Source: Winogradskyella sp. PG-2 (GTDB taxonomy: Bacteria; Bacteroidota; Bacteroidia; Flavobacteriales; Flavobacteriaceae). Taken from it: a DNA stretch of 64,000 nt. The DNA lies in assembly GCF_000828715.1 (NCBI RefSeq), contig NZ_AP014583.1, positions 1,114,001 through 1,178,000 on the forward strand, in the 5' to 3' direction. A program made the position numbers and the translations under genes. Under the pieces are notes generated by a model. That model was given only the letters and a program-made list of their open reading frames with translations, was not told the origin of the DNA and did no database searches. Below are positions 1-7,570 of the stretch, piece by piece. Position 1 is the first letter of the stretch; every line of letters starts with the position of its first letter.

Positions 1-241
1 CATAAAGTGTACAATTACTTAAATATTTTCCGCCTAAAAAGTTAGCTGCCGAAGTAATTGCTTGCATTTCAGCATGTGCAGTCACATCATTTAATAATTC
101 TGTAAGATTGTGTGTTCTTGCTATAATACGATCTTCAACAACTATAACAGCACCAACTGGGATTTCCCCTTTTTCATAAGCAACTTCAGCTTCTTGAAGT
201 GCCTTTCGCATAAAGTATGTGTCATCAAAAGGATTAATCAT
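1..241 (-). CDS. tadA: tRNA-specific adenosine deaminase TadA, N-terminal part
   Basis: The reverse strand encodes the first 80 residues of a TadA/CDA-fold deaminase, starting at the ATG at 241 and running off the window edge. TadA converts A34 to inosine in the tRNA-Arg(ACG) anticodon, letting one tRNA read several Arg codons. Visible are the GEIPVGAVIV segment and the zinc-binding AHAEMQAI segment, in which His is the metal ligand and Glu the proton shuttle. The second zinc motif (PCxMC) lies beyond the edge. The gene is 17 nt downstream of the peptidase gene on the same strand. The family assignment is firm; only the length is unknown. Confidence 0.9.
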   Translation of the reverse strand, partial: MINPFDDTYFMRKALQEAEVAYEKGEIPVGAVIVVEDRIIARTHNLTELLNDVTAHAEMQAITSAANFLGGKYLSNCTLY

Positions 242-258
242 AAATAGGCAATGGCATT

Positions 259-2886
259 CTAGTTTTTAATAATCTTTTCGTTATAATTAAAATTATCCCC
301 TTTGATATTCAAAACGTACAATCCAGATTGTAATTGATTTGTATTTACAGTAATCACATTGAATAATTCTTTTCTCATTTCAAGAACAACGCGACCATTA
401 ATATCTACTAAAGTAATTGTTACATTACCTAAATTCTTCGTTGTAGAAATTGATAATTCTGTTTTCGTAGGATTAGGATATATAGTTAAATTATCATTAG
501 AAAATTCTTCAGTACTTAATAGAGCAGAACAGTTTTCCAATGAAGGATCTGTACTAGGAGGCACAGAAAAATCCTCTACTTGATCACTCCTTAGATTGGT
601 ATTTCCTTGTTCAGCATTAAGCCCTAGACCACGAGCAGCAAAAATTTCCCAAATTATACATTGATCCACACCTCCTGTTGTTGCCATATCTGCAGCTAAA
701 AGTGCGTCTCTACCATCTACAAAACCAGGACTACATGGTTGCAACTTAAGACCATCAATAACTAATTTCATAATCTTGTTATTACCGCCATTACCATTAT
801 ACATATCAGCACTAAATCCATATTTCTCAATATATGCCCATGTCAAATCCCATAATATAGTTGCCCATACAAACCCAATACCATGTGGTTGAGCAAGTGT
901 ATTAGAAGCTTGGTAAGTAAATCCATTACTAACTAAGTTTGTGCTGTAAGGTGCTGGACGTATACCACCACCAGAAACTGGTTGGCTTATAGCAAATGTT
1001 CCTATACCTCTTGCATCATCTGGAAGATCTGTTGCCTTTAAGGTTACCATTAATCCAAACCAATCAGACCAGCCTTCACCCATTTGGTCAGCATTAGAAA
1101 GACAACCTGCTGCACCTGGACCTCCAGTTAATCGATTTGAAATACCATGACCATATTCGTGAGCAATAATTCCATTATCAAAATCGCCATCAATAAAATC
1201 TGTTAAATCTGGCCCTAATAAACTAGCAGTAATAGCTTCACCATTAATAAGTGCTGTAATAAGTGCTTCACCTGTACCTTGAGGAAGCATTATTGATGGT
1301 ATCGTTACTGAATCTCCTACAGCACCAGCTCCCATTATAATAGCATCTCCTGGTTCATTATTAACAACAATTGCAGCAATGGCTCCTGCGTTTTCTACAG
1401 CTAATACTTTCACCCCAAACTCACATGATCCACGTCTTAATACAGCAATGTTACCATTAAGAAATGGTGTATTCATAATTGTTTGACAAGCGTCATATAT
1501 ATCAGTTCCAGAATCCGTTGCTAAGACTAAACTCGAAGTAATTGGTGTTATTGAAGATAATTGTTCTCCAAATGCAGCACCAACACCATTGTAAGTACCA
1601 GCTAAACTTCCATTTTCTATGGTAACTCTTTCAGAAGAATCACCACCTGGAGGAGACCATAAAAACATCTGCATTCTTGGACTAAATCCATCAGGTGGTG
1701 TTCCAAAATTAGCATTATTAAAACCACTACCATCTTGAGCATCAGCAAAAACAAAATCATTTCCAACACCTAAGTTACTATAATTTGTAGTTTGAAAGTT
1801 TCCCGAACTCTCATCAAAACCATGTTGAAACCAAATATCATGCATCATGTTATTTAGGTAAAACAAATTGGTAATTGCTGCCGATTGGTAATCTAATGGA
1901 GACAAATTAAAGTCTAACGGATAGTCAAAGTTTAATGTTGCCGTTCCATCTGGTGCGAAACTAAATCTAGAATTATTTCCTTCTACATCATCTTTAGCCC
2001 AAACATTATTTCCTCGTGTAATTGTGTAATCAGCTCCAGCAATTCCATCATCGTCATGCCATCCAAAAGGTGATGCTGCAAGACTTGCAGGTTCTGTAAC
2101 TATTTCTCTCGAACCATGATTTGGACTTTCTAAAGGAAGTGGGAATACATTATAAATAGAACCATCTACCAAAAATGAACTAGGTGTCGTCACTAAATTA
2201 TTAAAATCTAATTGACTTGGATGCTCTGCGTGGTTATGTTCTTTATCAAAAGTACAGGTTAAAATTAAATCATTAAACTCAATCATTTCATTACTTAAAG
2301 CATCTATTCTAATACTCCACCAATGTTCTTTATCATATATAATAAAATCCCAAGCTAAATATAATGCTTCCTCTTTCTCTACATAAACCAATTCTACCTG
2401 AATATTTTCAGCTGAAATTGCAACATCAGAGAATACATAGCGATTAGCATTATGCTCTAACTCCTCAATATTTTGTGCGCTTCCAAGTTCTAATTGAAAT
2501 ACAGCCTTCTGAATAGCCGAAACAGGAGAAAACGAAGGTGCTGTAGCATTAATTTTACTAGACAGATTATTAAGAAACCTATTAGCATAATAAAAGACCT
2601 TTCCTTCCTTAACAGCAACACTAGAAATTGCATTATAAATTCTTACACCTTGATGAGTTTGGTTAATATAGACTTGAGTTAAATCTGTATTCTGAGAATA
2701 ATACTCATCAGTCACAATAAACTGCTCAATATCTCCATCTTTAAAATCATATTTAGATTTATGGTCTTTTAGATAATTGAAAATGAGTTCCCCGTTTTCT
2801 GAAGATTGAGAATTACTTTGACTGAATAGGCTCGAAGTTGGTATTACCATTAAAAGTAATACCAAGCATAAATAATTTTTTATCAT
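259..2886 (-). CDS. Secreted M36 (fungalysin-type) zinc metallopeptidase with PA insert and T9SS sorting tail
   Basis: Secreted protease that probably digests external protein for nutrition. The open frame extends up to 2997, but the ATG at 2886 starts a clean signal peptide (MIKNYLCLVLLLMVIPTSSLFSQ), so I use it; this gives about 875 residues. Order: signal peptide, FTP-like propeptide (about 30-230), M36 catalytic region beginning near the NNMMHDIWFQHGF segment, a protease-associated (PA) insert around 410-540, the zinc motif HEYGH near residue 575 with the downstream EGWSDWFG glutamate ligand near 605, and a C-terminal T9SS domain (LTIYPNPTKTELSI ... KIIKN). All catalytic elements are present. 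Exported by Sec, then by type IX secretion. Confidence 0.92.
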   Translation of the reverse strand: MIKNYLCLVLLLMVIPTSSLFSQSNSQSSENGELIFNYLKDHKSKYDFKDGDIEQFIVTDEYYSQNTDLTQVYINQTHQGVRIYNAISSVAVKEGKVFYYANRFLNNLSSKINATAPSFSPVSAIQKAVFQLELGSAQNIEELEHNANRYVFSDVAISAENIQVELVYVEKEEALYLAWDFIIYDKEHWWSIRIDALSNEMIEFNDLILTCTFDKEHNHAEHPSQLDFNNLVTTPSSFLVDGSIYNVFPLPLESPNHGSREIVTEPASLAASPFGWHDDDGIAGADYTITRGNNVWAKDDVEGNNSRFSFAPDGTATLNFDYPLDFNLSPLDYQSAAITNLFYLNNMMHDIWFQHGFDESSGNFQTTNYSNLGVGNDFVFADAQDGSGFNNANFGTPPDGFSPRMQMFLWSPPGGDSSERVTIENGSLAGTYNGVGAAFGEQLSSITPITSSLVLATDSGTDIYDACQTIMNTPFLNGNIAVLRRGSCEFGVKVLAVENAGAIAAIVVNNEPGDAIIMGAGAVGDSVTIPSIMLPQGTGEALITALINGEAITASLLGPDLTDFIDGDFDNGIIAHEYGHGISNRLTGGPGAAGCLSNADQMGEGWSDWFGLMVTLKATDLPDDARGIGTFAISQPVSGGGIRPAPYSTNLVSNGFTYQASNTLAQPHGIGFVWATILWDLTWAYIEKYGFSADMYNGNGGNNKIMKLVIDGLKLQPCSPGFVDGRDALLAADMATTGGVDQCIIWEIFAARGLGLNAEQGNTNLRSDQVEDFSVPPSTDPSLENCSALLSTEEFSNDNLTIYPNPTKTELSISTTKNLGNVTITLVDINGRVVLEMRKELFNVITVNTNQLQSGLYVLNIKGDNFNYNEKIIKN

Positions 2887-3047
2887 AGCTTTAAGTGATG
2901 GTTTAACCTTAAGTCTTAAAAACAAACAAGAACTTACGGTATATTTTCTTTTTATCAAAAATAAGAAATCATAAAGGATATTTAAAATTGAATCCATATT
3001 TCACAATAAACGGCGAAATTTGATGCTTTTATGCAAAGCTGTTAATT

Positions 3048-3968
3048 ATGAAGACTAAATACTCACTCTCAATTCCAAAACCATGTCATGAAGATTGGTC
3101 TAAAATGACTCCAAACGAAAAAGGAAAATTCTGCCAATCTTGTTCTAAAACTGTAGTGGATTTTACTAAAATGGAAGTTGATGAAATTCAAGATTATATC
3201 CATCGTAATAAAGACCAACGCATATGCGGACATATTAAACAGAGTCAACTAAATGCTATTAATTTAAGAATTCCTGAAACGGTCTTTAAAAAGACTTTGA
3301 GTTTTCATAGGTTATTTCTTTTGGCTTTGCTCTTAGCAATGGGCACAACTTTATTAAACTGCTCTGATAACAAAGGAAGAAAACAAAAGATTAGCAACAT
3401 TGAAATTGTAGAAACCAATCAAAAATTTGTTGATACCATTTCAAAAAAATGTACAATAATAGAAGTTAAACCTGATTCAATAAAATCTAAAATAAAACCA
3501 CCTGTTAAACCAAAAATTAAGGACGAGGAAATAATTGAAGGCTTTATAATAACTGGAGATATTGTTGAAGTAGAAGGAGCGTTAGAAATTACACCTCATC
3601 TAAATAAACAACCTTACTCTTATAACTTTGTAGATCAAAAGCCAAAATTCTTAAACACACCAGCTAATTTATCTAAAGACGATGAAAGTGTTTATTTCCA
3701 AAAAGAGATTTCTAACATTATAAATGAAAATTTTAAAGTCGAACAAGATAATTTAGGCTTAAAAGGAAAGCAACGCATTTATTGCCAATTTGAAATAAAT
3801 GAAAATGGTGTTTTGGAAAACCTAGAAATAAGAGGACCTCATCCAAGTTTTGAAAATGAAGCTAAACGCGTTTTTAAATTATTCTCAAAATTTATTCCAG
3901 CTAGGCATAATGGTGAAAATGTTTCTGTTGAGTATACTTTACCTATTGTTTTTGTAATCGAAGACTAA
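3048..3968 (+). CDS. TonB-like energy transducer with N-terminal Cys-rich domain
   Basis: A 306-residue protein of a type common in Flavobacteriia. The N-terminal 60 residues contain KPCHEDW, KFCQSCSKTVVDF and RICGH, a Cys/His cluster that looks metal-binding and cytoplasmic. A single membrane segment follows at about 88-106 (LFLLALLLAMGTTLLNC). A Lys/Pro-rich linker (KIKPPVKPKIKDEE) spans the periplasm. The last 85 residues resemble the TonB C-terminal domain (FEINENGVLENLEIRGPHP ... EYTLPIVFVIE). It may energise outer-membrane receptors or act as a regulated variant. Which receptor it serves cannot be told from context; it stands alone between the peptidase and dxs. Confidence 0.75.
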   Translation: MKTKYSLSIPKPCHEDWSKMTPNEKGKFCQSCSKTVVDFTKMEVDEIQDYIHRNKDQRICGHIKQSQLNAINLRIPETVFKKTLSFHRLFLLALLLAMGTTLLNCSDNKGRKQKISNIEIVETNQKFVDTISKKCTIIEVKPDSIKSKIKPPVKPKIKDEEIIEGFIITGDIVEVEGALEITPHLNKQPYSYNFVDQKPKFLNTPANLSKDDESVYFQKEISNIINENFKVEQDNLGLKGKQRIYCQFEINENGVLENLEIRGPHPSFENEAKRVFKLFSKFIPARHNGENVSVEYTLPIVFVIED

Positions 3969-3990
3969 TAAAATCCCGTATTTTTGTTGA

Positions 3991-5775
3991 GTGCAAAAGT
4001 CACTTTTAGAACATATCAAGCTACCTAAAGATTTACGTCAACTTAAGGCAGAAGATTTACCTCATCTCGCTAAAGAATTACGTGAATTCATTATTAATAT
4101 CGTCGCCACCAAAGAAGGCCATTTAGGCGCTAGTTTGGGAGTTATAGAATTGACGATTGCTTTACATTATACATTTAATACACCTGAGGATTTACTGATT
4201 TGGGATGTTGGACACCAAGCTTATGGGCATAAAATATTAACTGGCAGAAAAGATATATTCGAGACTAATAGACAGTTAAACGGTATCAGTGGGTTTCCAA
4301 AACGAACGGAAAGTGACTATGACACCTTTGGAGTTGGGCATTCATCAACCTCAATTTCTGCAGCATTAGGTATGGCTATTGCTTCTCAATTAAAAGGAGA
4401 ACATAAACACCATATTGCTGTCATTGGAGATGCTTCAATTGCCAGCGGAATGGCTTTTGAAGGCCTCAACCATGCAGGAGTTACAGATGCTAATTTACTA
4501 GTCATTCTTAATGATAATGCCATTGGTATTGATCCAAGTGTTGGTGCTTTAAAACAATATTTAACCAACGTTAAAAAAAGTACTGAAAAGCAAGATAATA
4601 TTTTTGAAGCTTTAAATTTTGATTACTCTGGTCCTATTGATGGGCATAATTTACAATTATTAATTTCAGAATTAGAACGATTAAAATCAGTAAAAGGACC
4701 AAAGTTCTTACACGTTATAACCACTAAAGGCAAAGGTCTAAAACAAGCCGAAGAGCAGCAGGTAAAATACCATGCGCCAGGAAAATTTAATGCTAGTACT
4801 GGTGAGTTAATTGCCAAATCTGGCTCTAGCCAACCACCAAAATATCAAGATGTTTTTGGGCAAACTATTGTAGAACTTGCCTTAAAAAACGAAAAAATTA
4901 TTGGTATTACACCAGCAATGCCAACTGGTAGTTCCTTAAAATATATGATGGAAGAGATTCCTCATCGTGCTTTCGATGTTGGTATTGCAGAACAGCATGC
5001 TGTGACCTTAGCAGCAGGCATGGCTACTCAAGGTTTAATTCCTTACTGCAACATCTATTCTACTTTTTTACAACGTGCATACGACCAAATCATACATGAT
5101 GTTGCTTTACAAAACTTACCTGTAATTTTCTGTTTAGATCGTGCTGGTTTAGTTGGTGAAGACGGAGCAACTCATCATGGTGTTTTTGATTTGGCATACT
5201 TAAATTGTATCCCAAACTTGGTGATTTTTGCACCAAGAGATGCAATTGCCTTACGGAATATAATGTACACCGTTCAACTTGGAATTGATTTCCCAATTGC
5301 TATTCGTTACCCTAGAGGGAGAGGACATATTTTAGATTGGAAACAACCCTTTGAAAAAATCAAAATCGGAAATGGAGTTTGTTTAAAAAAAGGAAGCAAA
5401 ATTGCTGTACTTTCTATTGGAACTTCATCAAAAACTATTACAGATGCCATAGCTTTTTTAGAAGATAAGGACGCTTTTGGCCATTACGATATGCAGTTTA
5501 TAAAACCTTTAGATAATGATTTATTACATAAGATTTTTAAACATTATGACTCCATTGTAACTATCGAAGATGGAACAATTATAGGAGGTTTTGGTAATTC
5601 GATTATTGCTTTTGCTAATACCAATAACTATAACCGTAAAATCATTACACTAGGTATTGAAGACGAATTTATTGAACACGGTACAGCAGACCAATTAAAA
5701 CAACTTCAAAAATTGGATGTATTATCGGTAAAAAAACAATTAGTAGAACTACTCCTCAGTTTCAACAATAGCTAA
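3991..5775 (+). CDS. dxs: 1-deoxy-D-xylulose-5-phosphate synthase
   Basis: First enzyme of the MEP isoprenoid pathway: it condenses pyruvate with glyceraldehyde 3-phosphate in a thiamine-diphosphate-dependent reaction. The 594-residue length is typical. Visible are the N-terminal KEGHLGASLGVIELT segment, the TPP/Mg motif GDASIASGMAFEGLNHAG with the following LNDN, the catalytic-Glu region DVGIAEQHAVTLAAGMA, and a transketolase C-terminal domain. The start is GTG at 3991; no ATG gives a better N-terminus and the residues after it match the family start. DXP also feeds thiamine and pyridoxal synthesis. Confidence 0.96.
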   Translation: MQKSLLEHIKLPKDLRQLKAEDLPHLAKELREFIINIVATKEGHLGASLGVIELTIALHYTFNTPEDLLIWDVGHQAYGHKILTGRKDIFETNRQLNGISGFPKRTESDYDTFGVGHSSTSISAALGMAIASQLKGEHKHHIAVIGDASIASGMAFEGLNHAGVTDANLLVILNDNAIGIDPSVGALKQYLTNVKKSTEKQDNIFEALNFDYSGPIDGHNLQLLISELERLKSVKGPKFLHVITTKGKGLKQAEEQQVKYHAPGKFNASTGELIAKSGSSQPPKYQDVFGQTIVELALKNEKIIGITPAMPTGSSLKYMMEEIPHRAFDVGIAEQHAVTLAAGMATQGLIPYCNIYSTFLQRAYDQIIHDVALQNLPVIFCLDRAGLVGEDGATHHGVFDLAYLNCIPNLVIFAPRDAIALRNIMYTVQLGIDFPIAIRYPRGRGHILDWKQPFEKIKIGNGVCLKKGSKIAVLSIGTSSKTITDAIAFLEDKDAFGHYDMQFIKPLDNDLLHKIFKHYDSIVTIEDGTIIGGFGNSIIAFANTNNYNRKIITLGIEDEFIEHGTADQLKQLQKLDVLSVKKQLVELLLSFNNS

Positions 5776-5919
5776 ATCTGTTTGATCCTTAGATTGTTCA
5801 ATCTGTTCTGTTTCTTGTACAATAGTCTCTTGTTGAGGATTAGTGAAGTCATCAATCATTAATAGGCAAGTCACAACAACCATGAAAATGACAAGGCCTC
5901 CAAGTATATTATTTTTCAT
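5749..5919 (-). CDS. Small single-pass membrane protein (56 aa)
   Basis: A short ATG-started frame on the reverse strand, convergent with dxs and overlapping its last 27 nt. It encodes MKNNILGGLVIFMVVVTCLL followed by an acidic, Gln/Glu/Thr-rich tail ending IVETEE. The first 20 residues form a plausible membrane segment. I do not recognise a family. The regular layout (Lys-Asn start, one TM helix, polar tail) and the lack of another explanation for this gap support a real gene, but it is short. Function unknown. Confidence 0.5.
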   Translation of the reverse strand: MKNNILGGLVIFMVVVTCLLMIDDFTNPQQETIVQETEQIEQSKDQTDLAIVETEE

Positions 5920-6006
5920 AAGTAGGTATTTGTTGAGGGCTGATTATGAAGTAAATAAAAACATAAAATCGGTAAAAAACAAATTTATTCGATGAAATGC
6001 AATTCA

Positions 6007-7341
6007 CTATATATTTCCTTTCAACTTTTGGTGCAATAACATGGCATTAGTATCCGATAATTTTGAGATATAAAGACATATGGCCATTAGGTTATTATAT
6101 AAAGAATCTTGACTCAATCTTACTGTTTCAGGTAGTACATCAAATAACAATTTATCGTAATAAGACATATTACTGCTATAATAATTAAAAGCCATTTTAC
6201 CATAGGCTTTAAGTAGTTTATTCAAAATTTCATAACCCGAAATTTCTTTATCAAGCACTTCTTTAGACTTATACACATTATTTACGCTAATATCGATAAT
6301 ATCTTTAATCTGTGCTTTGTATAGACTTACATCTAATAAAGCGGTTTTAAAATTACCAGCTAAAATAGCTTCTTCGTGTGCCATAAATATAGTAGCAGCT
6401 TCGTCAATAAGAGTACCTATCGCCAGAGCACGTAAATAGCTTACACGATCTTCTGTAGTCTTTAATTCAGAATACTTTGCTTTATTGATATTCTTAACTA
6501 GTGTGATTAAATATTCTAGCGCATATTCTTCTTGAATAAGCCCTAAGTTAATACCATCCTCAAAGTCTATAATGGTATAACAAATATCATCAGCAGCTTC
6601 TACTAAGAATGCTAAAGGGTGTCTCTGAAAACTCAAATATTCATCACTTCGTTTTGTCAAACCTAATTCTGAAGCTACATCTGCAAACATCTCTTTTTCA
6701 CTTTGAAAAAAGCCATATTTCTTATCTACAATATGCAATGTTGGCTTTTTAGGTAAAGATTCTTTTGGGTATTTCATAAAAGCACCTAAAGTAGCATAAC
6801 TTAATCGCAATCCTCCTTCTCTTCCTTCTCTGCTTTCAGTTAGAATTTTAAAACCATTAGCGTTACCTTCAAAATCGCATAAATCTTGGTACTGTTTATC
6901 TGTTAAATAGTTTTTAAGTTCTCTTCCTTCCCCATCTTTAAAATAAGCTCCAATTGATTTTTCTCCAGAATGCCCAAATGGTGGGTTTCCGATATCATGA
7001 GCTAAAGCTGCAGCCGCAACGATAGCACCAAAATCGTTCATCTTATAACCGTGAATATTTTCTAAATGCGGATGTTTTTCTAAAAGTAACTTACCTACTT
7101 TTCGCCCTAAAGATCGACCAACAACGCTAACTTCTAAGCTATGTGTTAAACGTGTATGTACAAAATCGGTTTTAGATAATGGAACAACCTGAGTTTTATC
7201 TTGAAGACCTCTAAACTCTGATGAAAAAATGATGCGATCATAATCAACCTCAAAGCCCAAACGGGTTTCATCTTGTTCTTTTCTTAGTCTTTTATTAGTG
7301 TCGCCAAAGCGTTTTAAAGAGAGTAATTGTTCCCAGAGCAT
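6007..7341 (-). CDS. dgt: Deoxyguanosinetriphosphate triphosphohydrolase (dGTPase)
   Basis: HD-superfamily hydrolase that splits dGTP into deoxyguanosine and triphosphate, helping balance dNTP pools. The protein has 444 residues, the length of the bacterial Dgt family. The HD metal site is visible: His in HTRLTHSLEVS (about residues 62-72), then AAALAHDIGNPPFGHSGE (about 110-127), and a distal Asp in VEAADDICYTIIDFEDG. The ATG at 7341 is followed by the usual N-terminus with the RxxFQRDxDRI-like segment (LGFEVDYDRIIFSSEFRGLQDKTQV). It is divergent from the TonB receptor gene, separated by the palindrome and Pho-like repeats. Confidence 0.93.
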   Translation of the reverse strand: MLWEQLLSLKRFGDTNKRLRKEQDETRLGFEVDYDRIIFSSEFRGLQDKTQVVPLSKTDFVHTRLTHSLEVSVVGRSLGRKVGKLLLEKHPHLENIHGYKMNDFGAIVAAAALAHDIGNPPFGHSGEKSIGAYFKDGEGRELKNYLTDKQYQDLCDFEGNANGFKILTESREGREGGLRLSYATLGAFMKYPKESLPKKPTLHIVDKKYGFFQSEKEMFADVASELGLTKRSDEYLSFQRHPLAFLVEAADDICYTIIDFEDGINLGLIQEEYALEYLITLVKNINKAKYSELKTTEDRVSYLRALAIGTLIDEAATIFMAHEEAILAGNFKTALLDVSLYKAQIKDIIDISVNNVYKSKEVLDKEISGYEILNKLLKAYGKMAFNYYSSNMSYYDKLLFDVLPETVRLSQDSLYNNLMAICLYISKLSDTNAMLLHQKLKGNI

Positions 7342-7452
7342 AGTTAAAATCTTATAATACGCAAGATAGATAAATTGATATAGAATTGATTATAAAATAC
7401 TTAGTTAGATAATAGAAATTTCAATGTTAAGTAATCATCTCCTTAATGTCAA

Positions 7453-7472
7453 TTAGCTTAATATTAAGCTAA
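7453..7472. promoter_or_regulatory. Perfect 20-bp palindrome upstream of the TonB receptor
   Basis: TTAGCTTAAT is followed directly by its exact reverse complement ATTAAGCTAA. The site lies between the divergent dgt and TonB receptor genes and overlaps the upstream end of the 11-bp-phased TAAC repeats. It could be a dimeric operator. No regulator can be assigned from the sequence. Confidence 0.45.
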
Positions 7473-7546
7473 CACTAAACTAACCTTTTGATTACAAATC
7501 TTTAATTTTTATGTAACCTACAAACAAGAGAATCACACTTTCTTTG
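7459..7546 (+). promoter_or_regulatory. Putative Pho-box array and -7 element of the TonB receptor promoter
   Basis: Tetramers of the TAAC type recur at exactly 11-bp steps: TAAT 7459, TAAC 7470, TAAC 7481, TTAC 7492, TAAT 7503, TAAC 7514. Eleven-bp direct repeats of TTAACA type are the known architecture of PhoP/PhoB-type response regulator sites. A -7-like box TTTCTTTG (Bacteroidota consensus TAnnTTTG) lies at 7539-7546, 25 bp after the start of the last repeat, with no good -33 box, as expected for an activator-dependent promoter. Phosphate control is inferred from this and from the PiT gene downstream. Confidence 0.5.
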
Positions 7547-7570
7547 CACCAGTAATATTTTAAAAAACTG

